Assembly: GCF_011927945.1 (NCBI RefSeq)
Contig: NZ_JAATJM010000001.1
Location: forward strand, 62,001 to 126,000
Direction: 5' to 3'
DNA length: 64,000 nt
DNA from: Brevundimonas alba
GTDB taxonomy: Bacteria > Pseudomonadota > Alphaproteobacteria > Caulobacterales > Caulobacteraceae
Positions 14,569 to 23,009 of the stretch are shown one piece after another. A program made the translations under genes and the position numbers. Positions within the stretch are counted from its first letter, which is position 1. Each line of letters opens with the position of its first letter. The notes under the pieces were generated by a model. It saw only the letters and a list, made by a program, of their open reading frames with translations, ran no database searches and was not told where the DNA came from.

Positions 14569-15543
14569 CAGGACTTTATCGAACAGGATCGAGCTGCTGC
14601 TTCCATGTAACAGAAGTCTCGCCCCCCGCCTTTTCAGACCGCCACGGCGTGCGCAGCAACGTCCCCGCCCAATCCGGCCCGGATGCTGAACCTCGTGGTT
14701 GTACTGGGCGGCGCCGGAAGCGGGAACCTGCTCCGCCGAGCGGTTCGAGATTTCCGCCCAGCTGGCTTGCACCTGCTCGGCGGCGTCCGGCGCGGCGCCC
14801 ACATAGACGCCGCGTGTCATGGTGACGTGCGCCTGTTCGAAAGCGCCCGCGCCGGCCAGCAAGATGGTGCGGGTGGGTGCGTCTTCGGCGGAAAGAGCGA
14901 CCACACCCGGGCTGACCAGGTCGGACCCAAGCCCCCGCAGAGCTTCATCGGAATAGAGGCCTTCGGTCATCTGCGTCGCGGCGCTGGGAGCGAGGCAGTT
15001 GACGCGAATGCCCGACTTCTCGCCCTCCAGCGCGAGGGTCTGCATCAGGCCGACCAGAGCCATCTTGGCGGCGGAATAGTTGGACTGGCCGAAATTGCCG
15101 TACAGGCCCGAGGACGAGGTGGTGAAGATGACCCGCCCATAGGCCTGCTCGCGCATGTACGGCCATGCCGCCTTGGTCACATTGACCGAGCCCATCAGAT
15201 GCACGTCGATCACCGCGGCGAAGTCGTCCAGATCCATCTTGGCGAAGGTGCGGTCCCGCAGAATGCCGGCGTTGTTGACCACGATGTCGATCGAGCCCCA
15301 GCGATCGACCGCATCGGTGACCATCGCCTGCACCGCCTCGCGGTCGGTGACGCTGCAGATCCATGCGATTGCCTCGCCGCCTTCGGCGCGAATCTCGGTG
15401 GCGACGGCATCCGCTCCGGCGGCCGACATGTCGTTGACGACGACCCGGGCTCCGTAGCGCGCGAGCGCCAGCGCATGGCTCCGGCCAAGGCCGCCACCCG
15501 CGCCCGTCACGATCGCCACGCGGCCGCTCAGATCGATGCTCAT
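14566..15543 (-). CDS. SDR-family dehydrogenase, 3-hydroxyacyl-CoA/17-beta-HSD type (325 aa)
   Basis: NAD(P)-dependent short-chain dehydrogenase, cytoplasmic. The cofactor motif is 'VTGAGGGLGRSHALAL' (residues about 12-27). The structural 'NNAG' is followed by 'ILRDRTFAKMDLDD', a form typical of the peroxisomal multifunctional (HSD17B4-like) (3R)-hydroxyacyl-CoA dehydrogenase group. The catalytic Ser (TTSSSGLYG) and YxxxK (YSAAK) are present. This fits beta-oxidation of the product of the adjacent acyl-CoA synthetase. The last ~45 residues are odd: an Arg-rich tail (RIGRGRCCARRGG) replaces the usual end near 'AAQYNHEV', suggesting a late frameshift or extension. It is divergent from the TonB receptor, with a shared operator-like palindrome. 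Confidence 0.88.
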   Translation of the reverse strand: MSIDLSGRVAIVTGAGGGLGRSHALALARYGARVVVNDMSAAGADAVATEIRAEGGEAIAWICSVTDREAVQAMVTDAVDRWGSIDIVVNNAGILRDRTFAKMDLDDFAAVIDVHLMGSVNVTKAAWPYMREQAYGRVIFTTSSSGLYGNFGQSNYSAAKMALVGLMQTLALEGEKSGIRVNCLAPSAATQMTEGLYSDEALRGLGSDLVSPGVVALSAEDAPTRTILLAGAGAFEQAHVTMTRGVYVGAAPDAAEQVQASWAEISNRSAEQVPASGAAQYNHEVQHPGRIGRGRCCARRGGLKRRGARLLLHGSSSSILFDKVL

Positions 15544-15611
15544 CGGTCACTCCATCACTGCGCCGCCCCCGGGACAACGAGCGCCGAACGTGGACCGACA
15601 CTGGCCCGAAG

Positions 15612-15645
15612 GTCAATATTCACTCGTCGGCTAGTGAAGATTGAC
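15612..15645. promoter_or_regulatory. 34-bp operator-like palindrome with two divergent -35 boxes
   Basis: The left arm GTCAATATTCACTCG and right arm CTAGTGAAGATTGAC match as inverted repeats at 13 of 15 positions around TCGG. The outer ends supply TTGACA on the plus strand (15641-15646) and TTGACC on the minus strand (15616-15611). Both look like sigma-70 -35 hexamers for the divergent TonB-receptor and SDR genes. The core TTCACT...AGTGAA has the size and symmetry of a TetR-family operator. The obvious candidate regulator is the TetR protein encoded at 19638-20414. No equally clear -10 boxes are visible. Confidence 0.65.
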
Positions 15646-15720
15646 ACGATGCAGGTTCGGTGAGACCGTCCGACCATGGACGCCGAAAGAGCGCCGAGGG
15701 AACATCGAGGGAGGAAGACC

Positions 15721-17895
15721 ATGGGCCGCAAGCTCTGGATAACGACATCCGCCGCCGTGCTGCTGTGGGCCGGGGCCGCGCAGGCCCAGCAGGTTCCGGC
15801 GGCTCAGGCCGACCCGGCCGCCGAAAATCAGGCGACGGCCGTCGACGACGTGGTAATCACCGCTGAACGCCGCACGACCAACCTGCAGGAAACCGCCGTC
15901 GCCGCCACCGTGCTGAGCGGCGAGGATCTGGAGGACCGGGGCGTCACCTCGCTGGAACAGCTCCAGTTCGTGGCCCCCTCGACGACCGTCCAGAATTTCG
16001 GCCAGGGCAATTTCTTCAACGTGCGCGGCATCGGCAAGTCCGAGCCGACCACCGCCATCGGCGTCGGCGTCACCACCTACCGCGACGGCGTGCCGGTCTT
16101 CCCGGGCTATTTCCAGACCGAGCCCTACTACGACATCGGCAGCGTCGAACTGCTGCGCGGGCCGCAGGGCACCTTCGCCGGCACCAACGCCACGGGCGGC
16201 GCCGTCTTCATCAACTCCCGCAACCCCGATTTCTCGGGTGTGAACGGCTATCTGATGGGTCAGGTCGGCAGCTATGACAATGTGAAGCTGCAAGGCGCGA
16301 TCAACGTGCCGCTCGGCGACACCCTGGCGGCGCGGTTCGCCGTCAACCAGGAAACCCGCGAGAGCTTCCACGACATCACCGGCTCCTACACCGGCCATCC
16401 GGGCGACATCGATTCCAGCAGCCTGCGCGCCAGCTTCCTGTGGACGCCGACCCCGGCCCTGCGAGTGCTGCTGAAGGGCGACTACAACTATCTCGACTTC
16501 GGCGGCTATCCCGCCGACCCGGCGCTGGCCACCAACGATCCGTTCGAGATCACCGCCAACGGGCCGCACTCGGGCGTGGACGAGACGGCGCGGGTGTCGC
16601 TGAACGTCAGCTATGTGCTCGACAACGGCATCACCCTGCGCTCGATCACCGGCTACCAGGACGGCATCAGCGAGTTCTCGACCGATCTGGACGGCACCAG
16701 CGCTCTGAACAACACCTTCTACGACCGGGTCGAGGAAGAGGTGTGGTCGCAGGAGTTCAACATCGTCTCCCCGAGCGACCAGCGCCTGACCTGGCTGCTG
16801 GGCGCCTTCTGGCAGTACGACGACGTGGTCTTCCCCGTCACCACCTTCCCGCAGGGCGCCTATCACGTCGGCTTCCCCGAGGGCGTGATCGATTATTACA
16901 TCTTCGGCGAGACGCCGAAGGAGACCCAGGCCGTCTTTGGTCAGATCAGCTACGACGTCTCGGACCGCCTGCAAATCCAGCTGGGGGCCCGCTGGTCGGA
17001 AAGCACGTCGACCAACGACAACGTCTATACGACCTATCCCGCCTTCGGGCTGGCGCTGCTGCAGAACGACGAAGTCACCGCCGAAAAGACCACCGGCAAA
17101 CTGAGCATCAACTACAAGGTCGACGACGATAATTTCGTCTACGGCTTCGTCGCCACCGGCTTCAAGATGGGCGGCCTGAACGCGCCGAACTTCTATGTGC
17201 CGGCCAGCTCGTTCGGGCCGGAAGACGTCATCGACTACGAGCTCGGCTGGAAGTCGACGATGTTCGACGGGCGGGTGCGCACCCAGCTGGGCGTCTACTA
17301 CATGGCCTATGAAGGCTTCCAGGTCATCGTCGGCGATCCGACGGTGCCGCTGTTCAACTCGATCGTGAACGTGCGCGGCGAGACGGTGCTGAAGGGCATC
17401 GAAGGCTCGGCCCAGGCGCGGTTCGGCCAGTGGTCGGTCGACGTCGGCGCCTCGATCTCGAGCTCCGAGCTGGGCGACTTCTTCGCCAACGATCCGCGCC
17501 TGCCGCGCATTCCCTGCAACCCCGACACCGGACCCGCCGCGGGCAACTGCCAGAACCTGAACGGCAACAGCCAGAGCTATGCTCCGGAGGTCACCTTCAA
17601 CGCCGGCGTCGAATACGAGTTCGCCTTCGCGGACGGGGCCACGCTGACGCCGCGCATCGACTACTCGCACATCGGCGAGTCGTGGACCTCGATCTTCAAC
17701 AACCCGGCGCTCGGCGACCGGCTGGAGGCGCGGGACATCGTCAACCTCAAGCTGAGCTATGAGACCGGCCCCTGGACGCTGGCCGCCTATGCGCTCAACG
17801 CCACCGACCAGACCTACATCGCCGCGATCAATGCGGGCCTGCGCTACGCGGGGCCGCCGCGGCAGATCGGCCTGAACCTGATGCGGACCTTCTGA
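15721..17895 (+). CDS. TonB-dependent outer-membrane receptor (724 aa)
   Basis: Active outer-membrane importer driven by the TonB-ExbBD complex. The start at 15721 is chosen because 'GAGGGAGGAAG' lies just before it and the protein then begins with a signal peptide (MGRKLWITTSAAVLL, cleavage near AQAQQ). The plug domain begins 'DDVVITAERRTTNLQETAVA' (TonB-box-like plus plug start). It continues to the usual 'DIGSVELLRGPQGTFAG' motif. The remainder is a beta barrel with many aromatic 'Y.Y..' strands, and it ends in 'GLNLMRTF' with the terminal Phe needed for barrel assembly. The substrate is not evident. Its position suggests uptake of the ester or acyl compound degraded by the neighbouring genes. 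A strong hairpin follows. Confidence 0.93.
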   Translation: MGRKLWITTSAAVLLWAGAAQAQQVPAAQADPAAENQATAVDDVVITAERRTTNLQETAVAATVLSGEDLEDRGVTSLEQLQFVAPSTTVQNFGQGNFFNVRGIGKSEPTTAIGVGVTTYRDGVPVFPGYFQTEPYYDIGSVELLRGPQGTFAGTNATGGAVFINSRNPDFSGVNGYLMGQVGSYDNVKLQGAINVPLGDTLAARFAVNQETRESFHDITGSYTGHPGDIDSSSLRASFLWTPTPALRVLLKGDYNYLDFGGYPADPALATNDPFEITANGPHSGVDETARVSLNVSYVLDNGITLRSITGYQDGISEFSTDLDGTSALNNTFYDRVEEEVWSQEFNIVSPSDQRLTWLLGAFWQYDDVVFPVTTFPQGAYHVGFPEGVIDYYIFGETPKETQAVFGQISYDVSDRLQIQLGARWSESTSTNDNVYTTYPAFGLALLQNDEVTAEKTTGKLSINYKVDDDNFVYGFVATGFKMGGLNAPNFYVPASSFGPEDVIDYELGWKSTMFDGRVRTQLGVYYMAYEGFQVIVGDPTVPLFNSIVNVRGETVLKGIEGSAQARFGQWSVDVGASISSSELGDFFANDPRLPRIPCNPDTGPAAGNCQNLNGNSQSYAPEVTFNAGVEYEFAFADGATLTPRIDYSHIGESWTSIFNNPALGDRLEARDIVNLKLSYETGPWTLAAYALNATDQTYIAAINAGLRYAGPPRQIGLNLMRTF

Positions 17896-17902
17896 GGTCT
17901 CC

Positions 17903-17940
17903 CGTGAGGGCGGCGGCGCCTCCAGGCCGCCGCCCTCACG
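17903..17940. terminator. Strong hairpin after the TonB receptor
   Basis: A perfect 15-bp GC-rich stem (CGTGAGGGCGGCGGC and its complement) with an 8-base loop starts 8 bp after the receptor stop codon. This is a convincing factor-independent-type hairpin, although no T-run follows. It separates receptor transcription from the synthetase operon that begins at 18044. Confidence 0.85.
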
Positions 17941-18043
17941 AACCTCGCCGGCAGACAGCGTCGGCGCTCCTGTAACGCGTGGATTTCCTCCCCATGGCCT
18001 TCGCCATTCCGCACCTCCCGACGCGGGCTTCAGTCGTCTCCGC

Positions 18044-19636
18044 ATGACCGGGTCCGATCTCAGCCCGATGCAGGACTACGCCCTGACCGTGGATCGCTTC
18101 CTCGATCACGGCGCCAAGTGGCACGGCCGGGCGCGGGTGATCACGGCCGGGGCGAGCGGCGACACGGAGATCGGCTACGCCCTGCTGCGCGACCGGGCCA
18201 ACCGCCTGTCCGGGGCCCTGCTCTCGCTGGGGCTGAAGCCGGGCGACCGCGTCGCCACACTGGCCTGGAACACCCAGCATCACGTCGAGGTCTGGTACGC
18301 CGCCATGGGCGCCGGACTGGTCTGCCACACGCTGAACCCCCGCCTGACAACCGCCCATCTGGCGGCCATGATCACCGAAGCCGGCGACCGGGTTCTGGCG
18401 GTCGGGGCCAGCCTCGGCGCGCTGGCCGAAGCGCTCCTCGCCGCCTGCCCGTGCCTGGAGCAGGTGATCCTGCTGGACGGTGACCGGCCATCGGCCGATC
18501 CCGGCCGCCTCCCGGCCCATGAGCTGGAGACGCTCCTGTCGGAAGCCGGCGCGCCGACGCCGTGGGGTCAGTTCGACGAACGCTCGCTCGCGGGCCTGTG
18601 CTTCACCTCCGGCACCACCGGCGCGCCCAAGGGCGTGGCCTATACGCACCGCTCCAACTACCTGCACACCCTCCGGTCGCTGCAGGCCGACGCAATGGCC
18701 CTGACAGCCGCCGACACCATCCTGGTCGCCGTGCCCATGTTCCACGCCAATGCGTGGGGGCTGCCGTTCGCGGCGCCGGCGGTCGGCGCAGGCCTGGTGC
18801 TGCCCGGGCGGGTCACCGACGGTCGCAGCCTGATGGAACTGGTCAACCGCCACGGTGTCACTGTGGCGGTCGGCGTGCCGACCGTCTGGCTGGGTCTTCT
18901 CGACCATCTCGACGCCGTCGGCGGAGACACGCCAGGCCTCGAGCGGATCATCATCGGGGGCTCCAGCTGCCCGGAGGCCCTCCTGACCCGGATGGAGGCC
19001 CGTCTCGGCGTCACTGTCCAGACGAGCTGGGGCATGACGGAGCTGTCGCCCCTCGGGGCCATTTCGCCGCGCAGCGACAAGCCCGGCGCGGCGCGTGGGG
19101 CCGGGCGTCCCCCGGTCGGCGTCGACCTTCTGCTGACGGATGCCGGCGGCACGCCCCTGGCCGAGCAGCGCAACACGCTCGGTCATCTGAAAGTGCGAGG
19201 GCAGAGCGCGGTGCAGAGCTATTTCGGCGCTTCGGAGAGCGCGCTCGACGCCGACGGCTGGTTCGACACGGGCGACCTCGCGATCATCGACGACGAGGGA
19301 AACCTGACCCTCGCCGGCCGCTCCAAGGACCTGATCAAGTCGGGCGGCGAATGGATCAATCCGGTCGAGATCGAGGAGATCGTCGGCGCCCTGCCCGCGG
19401 TCAATCTGGTCGCCGTGATCGGACGTCCTGACGCGAAATGGGGCGAGCGTCCGCTGATGGTCGTCGAGCCCGCCAATGGCGGCGACATCGACGAGGGGGC
19501 TCTTAAGGCGAGCCTGAAAGGGCGAGTGGCCGACTGGTGGATCCCGGACCGGATCGTCCGCGTCGAGGCCATGCCTCTGGCCGCCACGGGCAAGATCAAC
19601 AAGACACAGCTTCGCGCCACCTATGGAGGTGCCTAG
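18044..19636 (+). CDS. Fatty-acyl-CoA synthetase, AMP-forming (530 aa)
   Basis: Cytoplasmic ANL-superfamily ligase that converts a carboxylic acid, ATP and CoA to an acyl-CoA. The P-loop-like motif 'FTSGTTGAPKGV' is at about residues 188-199. 'SWGMTELSPLG', 'DGWFDTGDLA', 'GRSKDLIKSGGEW' and the catalytic-lysine region 'ATGKINKTQLR' are all intact. The overall form ('MQDYALTVDRFLDH' near the N-terminus) resembles medium/long-chain AlkK-type synthetases. An internal ATG eight codons later is an equally plausible start. It overlaps the start region of the TetR gene and heads a plus-strand operon. Confidence 0.93.
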   Translation: MTGSDLSPMQDYALTVDRFLDHGAKWHGRARVITAGASGDTEIGYALLRDRANRLSGALLSLGLKPGDRVATLAWNTQHHVEVWYAAMGAGLVCHTLNPRLTTAHLAAMITEAGDRVLAVGASLGALAEALLAACPCLEQVILLDGDRPSADPGRLPAHELETLLSEAGAPTPWGQFDERSLAGLCFTSGTTGAPKGVAYTHRSNYLHTLRSLQADAMALTAADTILVAVPMFHANAWGLPFAAPAVGAGLVLPGRVTDGRSLMELVNRHGVTVAVGVPTVWLGLLDHLDAVGGDTPGLERIIIGGSSCPEALLTRMEARLGVTVQTSWGMTELSPLGAISPRSDKPGAARGAGRPPVGVDLLLTDAGGTPLAEQRNTLGHLKVRGQSAVQSYFGASESALDADGWFDTGDLAIIDDEGNLTLAGRSKDLIKSGGEWINPVEIEEIVGALPAVNLVAVIGRPDAKWGERPLMVVEPANGGDIDEGALKASLKGRVADWWIPDRIVRVEAMPLAATGKINKTQLRATYGGA

Positions 19637-19637
19637 A

Positions 19638-20414
19638 ATGACCGACGTCTCCGTCATCGAGTCGGCGCGCCGGTTTCAGGATGCGCCGGACCGTCTTGAG
19701 GTTCAGGTCATGTCCACGCCCGTCCGCACCCCTCGCCGCAAGGCCGAGCAACGCGCCGAGAGCCTCGAACAGATCCTCGACGCGGCGGAGGAGCTGTTCT
19801 CCAAACACGGCCTGCACGGGGTGACGGTCAAGGACATCGCCGACAAGGTGGGCGTCCACAAATCGCTGGTGCACTACTATTTCGAAGACAAGCAGGACGT
19901 CTTCGACAAGGTGATGGCCCGCCGCGCGCCGGTCACAAGCGGCCGACGGATGGAAGCGCTGGACGCCTATGAGAAGGCGGCGAACGGCAAGCCGACGGTG
20001 GAGGGCGCCCTGCGGGCCTTCCTCGACACCGATCTGGACACCTATTCGACGGGCGGCGAAGGCTGGCGCTATTTCGGGGCGCTGGGCGCACAGCTGAACA
20101 ACACTCCCGCCTGGGGCGCGGAGGTCATGGACCGGCTGTTCGACCCGGTGGTCCTTCGCCTCATCGGCCTGCTGAAGCAGGCGATGCCGGGCTGTCCCGA
20201 GGAGGATATCTTCTGGGGCTACCATTTCACGACGGGGGCCCTGACGCTGAGCCTGGCCCGTACAGGCCGTATCGACCACCTTTCGGGAGGCCTGTGCCGG
20301 TCGGACGATTTCGAGGCCATCAAGGCGCGAATGGCGACCTTCATGGCCCACGGCTTCGTCGGCATGTGCGAGAGCCGGGCCGCGGAACGACGGAAGACGT
20401 CGCCCGATGAGTGA
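19638..20414 (+). CDS. TetR-family transcriptional regulator (258 aa)
   Basis: DNA-binding repressor-type protein. The helix-turn-helix is 'VTVKDIADKVGVHKSLVHYYF', a textbook TetR recognition segment; the C-terminal part is a helical ligand-binding domain. The ATG at 19638 is preferred because GGAGG lies 10 bases upstream. This gives a 24-residue leader before the usual TetR start; an ATG at 19710 would remove it. It sits inside the catabolic operon, so it probably senses the substrate or an acyl-CoA product. The 34-bp palindrome at 15612-15645 is a likely target. It overlaps the serine hydrolase gene by 8 bp. Confidence 0.9.
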   Translation: MTDVSVIESARRFQDAPDRLEVQVMSTPVRTPRRKAEQRAESLEQILDAAEELFSKHGLHGVTVKDIADKVGVHKSLVHYYFEDKQDVFDKVMARRAPVTSGRRMEALDAYEKAANGKPTVEGALRAFLDTDLDTYSTGGEGWRYFGALGAQLNNTPAWGAEVMDRLFDPVVLRLIGLLKQAMPGCPEEDIFWGYHFTTGALTLSLARTGRIDHLSGGLCRSDDFEAIKARMATFMAHGFVGMCESRAAERRKTSPDE

Positions 20415-21657
20415 GGTCGGCGGCCTTCCGCTGGCGTCAGACGCCGGAGCCGCGGGCTTCGACGCGGCGCGTCTCGACCACATGGCCGCCTGGATGGCGG
20501 ACATGGTCGGGACCGGACAGGTGGCGGGGGCCTCGACCCTGCTGATGCGGCACGGACAGGTCGTCGACTTCAGAACCTTCGGCAAGGCACGGCTCGGCGA
20601 TCAAGCGCCGCTCGCCGCTGATACGATGTTCCGCATCTACTCCATGACCAAGCCGGTCACGGCCGTGGCCATGATGATCCTGTTCGAGGAAGGCCGCTGG
20701 CGCCTCGACGACCCGATCACGAAATTCCTGCCGGAATTCGAGGGGCAGAAGGTCTTCGCGGGCATGGACGCGGACGGCTCCATGCGGCTCGAGGACGCGA
20801 CCCGTCCACCGTCAATGCGGGAGCTGATGAGCCACACGGCCGGCCTCGGCTATGGACTGTTCGACGTCCATCCGGTCGAGCGGGCCTATGGTGAGAAGGC
20901 CGTGCTCTCGGCGGGCAGTCTCGACGAGCTCGCGCGCCGCGCCGCCGACATTCCGCTGATGTTTCAGCCGGGTACGGAATGGTTCTATTCCGTTGCCTCA
21001 GACCTGCTGGGCCTGATCGTCGAAAGGCTCTCGGGCCAGACCCTCGGCGCCTTCCTTCAGGACCGCATCTTCGGCCCGCTGCGGATGGCGGATACGGGAT
21101 TCCACACCCGCGCGGACAACGAACACCGCCTCGCCGGTCTCTATGCCGACGACGGCGCCGGCGGTCTGAAGACCGCCACCCACACCTTCGGCGTACCGAT
21201 CCACGACATCACCACCCGGCCGCCGTTCGAGGGCGGTGGCGGCGGGCTTGTCTCGACGACGACGGACTATGCCCGCTTCTGCCAGATGATCCTGAACCGG
21301 GGAGAGCTGGACGGCGTCCGCATCCTGTCGCCTGAAACCGTCGCGCTTATGGGCACCAACGTCATTCCCGACGCCGTGCTGGACACAACCAATCCCCTGC
21401 GGCTGCTGCCGTTCAGCCGCGCCTTCGGCTTCGGGCTCGGCTTCTCCATCGTGCTCGACCCGACGGCTCTGGGCGTCTCCGAAGGCAGGGGCACGCTGAG
21501 CTGGGGCGGCGGCGGCGGCACCTGGTTCTGGGTCGACCCGGCCAGTGACATCGCCTTCGTCGGCATGATCCAGCGGATGGCCGACCCGGTCAGCGACACC
21601 TTCCGACGGACCGCCCGCACCTTCGTCTACCGGGCCCTGACCCATCCAGAAAAATAG
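20407..21657 (+). CDS. Serine hydrolase, class C beta-lactamase/EstB-type esterase (416 aa)
   Basis: Family VIII esterase or beta-lactamase-fold hydrolase. The nucleophile motif is Ser79-Met-Thr-Lys82 (YSMTKPVTAV). The Tyr of the second motif is in 'FYSVASDLLG', and a glycine-rich third motif 'GGGGTW' replaces the KTG of true beta-lactamases. That pattern is typical of esterases, not antibiotic resistance. No signal peptide is seen, so it is probably cytoplasmic. Its start overlaps the end of the TetR gene. In context it likely cleaves an ester brought in by the MFS or TonB system. Confidence 0.9.
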   Translation: MSEVGGLPLASDAGAAGFDAARLDHMAAWMADMVGTGQVAGASTLLMRHGQVVDFRTFGKARLGDQAPLAADTMFRIYSMTKPVTAVAMMILFEEGRWRLDDPITKFLPEFEGQKVFAGMDADGSMRLEDATRPPSMRELMSHTAGLGYGLFDVHPVERAYGEKAVLSAGSLDELARRAADIPLMFQPGTEWFYSVASDLLGLIVERLSGQTLGAFLQDRIFGPLRMADTGFHTRADNEHRLAGLYADDGAGGLKTATHTFGVPIHDITTRPPFEGGGGGLVSTTTDYARFCQMILNRGELDGVRILSPETVALMGTNVIPDAVLDTTNPLRLLPFSRAFGFGLGFSIVLDPTALGVSEGRGTLSWGGGGGTWFWVDPASDIAFVGMIQRMADPVSDTFRRTARTFVYRALTHPEK

Positions 21658-21692
21658 ACGGGCGCAAGACCCGCTTCATCGAGGAAACGATC

Positions 21693-23009
21693 ATGAGCTC
21701 GACGCCTGTCGCATCCGGAGCCCCGCCCACCGCCAGATCGCCGGTCGGGCGAAGCGCATGGGTCGCGCTGGGCCTGTTGTGGTTCATCTATGTGCTCAAC
21801 TTCCTCGATCGGCAGCTGCTGTCGATCCTGGCCAAGCCGATCCAGGACGCCCTGCACATCACCGACGGACAGCTGGGGCTGTTGGGCGGCCTGTTTTTCG
21901 CGTTCTTCTACTGCTTCATCGCCATTCCTGTTGGGTGGCTGGCGGACCGCACCAACCGGGTGGCTGTGGTGTCCATCGCCTGCGGCATCTGGAGCGCCGC
22001 GACCATGGCCTGCGGCCTGTCGCGCAACTTCGGTCAGCTTGCCGCATCGCGGATGACCGTCGGCTTCGGCGAGGCGGGCGGCGTGCCGCCGTCCTACGCC
22101 ATCGTCACCGATTACTTTCCGCCGGGCCGCCGTGGAATGGCGCTGGGCATCTACAACCTCGGCCCTCCGGTCGGAGCGGCGCTGGGCATCGCCTTCGGCG
22201 CCTCGATCGCCGCCGCCTTCAGCTGGCGCGACGCCTTCGTCGCCATCGGGGTGGTGGGTCTGATCGTGGCCGTCGCCACGCCCTTCCTGGTCAAGGAGCC
22301 GCCGCGCGGCGGACTGGATCAGGCCGTCGGCGCGCCGCCGCCGGAACGCGCGCCCTTCTGGGGCACGGTGCGCATGTTCTTCTCGCGCCCGACGCTGGTG
22401 CTGGCAGCCTTCGCCAGCGGCATCACCCAGATCATCACCTATGGCCTGGGCAATTTCGCCGTCCTGTTCCTGATGCGCGAGAAGGGCATGACCCTGAACG
22501 ACGTGGCGCTCTGGTACGCACTGGTCGTCGCCATCGGCATGGGTGGAGGGATCTTCGCTTCCGGCTGGCTGATCGACCGGTTCACCCGGCGCTCGAAGAA
22601 GGCCTATGCCCTGCTGCCCGCCATGTCGCTGGCGCTGGCCCTGCCCTTCTACGTCGCCTTCGTCTGGGCTCCGTCATGGCCGCTGGCGCTGGCCCTGCTC
22701 AGCGGCCCGACGTTCCTCAACTATTTCTACCTCTCGTCCTCGGTGGCCCTGGTGCAGGAAGAGGTGAAGCCGAACCAGCGGGTGATGTCGGGCGCCCTGC
22801 TGCTGCTGGTGATGAACTTCATCGGCATGGGCGTGGGCCCGACCTATGTCGGCGCCGCCAGCGACTTCTTCAGCGCCGCCCACCCGGACAACTCGCTGCA
22901 GCTGGCGCTCTACACCCTGACGCCCGTCTATGTGGCCGCCGTGTGCCTGTTCCTGTGGCTGGCCAAGCTGCTGGGGCGTGACACCTCGAGAGCCGGAGAC
23001 GCCCAATGA
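21693..23009 (+). CDS. MFS transporter (438 aa)
   Basis: Inner-membrane major facilitator with about 12 hydrophobic helices. The first helix '[18 protein letters not shown]' leads to the conserved loop 'GWLADRTNR' between helices 2 and 3 (the MFS G-X-L-a-D-R signature). '[20 protein letters not shown]' marks helices 4-5. This resembles the spinster-like/ACS-type subgroup common in Caulobacterales and sphingomonad catabolic clusters. A good ribosome binding site (GAGGAAAC) precedes the ATG. The stop overlaps the carboxylesterase ATG (ATGA). It probably carries the imported compound or its hydrolysis product across the inner membrane. Confidence 0.92.
   Translation: MSSTPVASGAPPTARSPVGRSAWVALGLLWFIYVLNFLDRQLLSILAKPIQDALHITDGQLGLLGGLFFAFFYCFIAIPVGWLADRTNRVAVVSIACGIWSAATMACGLSRNFGQLAASRMTVGFGEAGGVPPSYAIVTDYFPPGRRGMALGIYNLGPPVGAALGIAFGASIAAAFSWRDAFVAIGVVGLIVAVATPFLVKEPPRGGLDQAVGAPPPERAPFWGTVRMFFSRPTLVLAAFASGITQIITYGLGNFAVLFLMREKGMTLNDVALWYALVVAIGMGGGIFASGWLIDRFTRRSKKAYALLPAMSLALALPFYVAFVWAPSWPLALALLSGPTFLNYFYLSSSVALVQEEVKPNQRVMSGALLLLVMNFIGMGVGPTYVGAASDFFSAAHPDNSLQLALYTLTPVYVAAVCLFLWLAKLLGRDTSRAGDAQ

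Noticed and set aside
15631..19657. Large minus-strand open frames across the TonB receptor and acyl-CoA synthetase
   Set aside because: Opposite strongly supported genes, Arg/Gly-rich composition and no recognisable domains.
20407..21657. Antibiotic-resistance beta-lactamase
   Set aside because: The SxxK motif is present, but there is no signal peptide and the KTG motif is replaced by GGGGTW; context is ester catabolism, so a family VIII esterase fits better.
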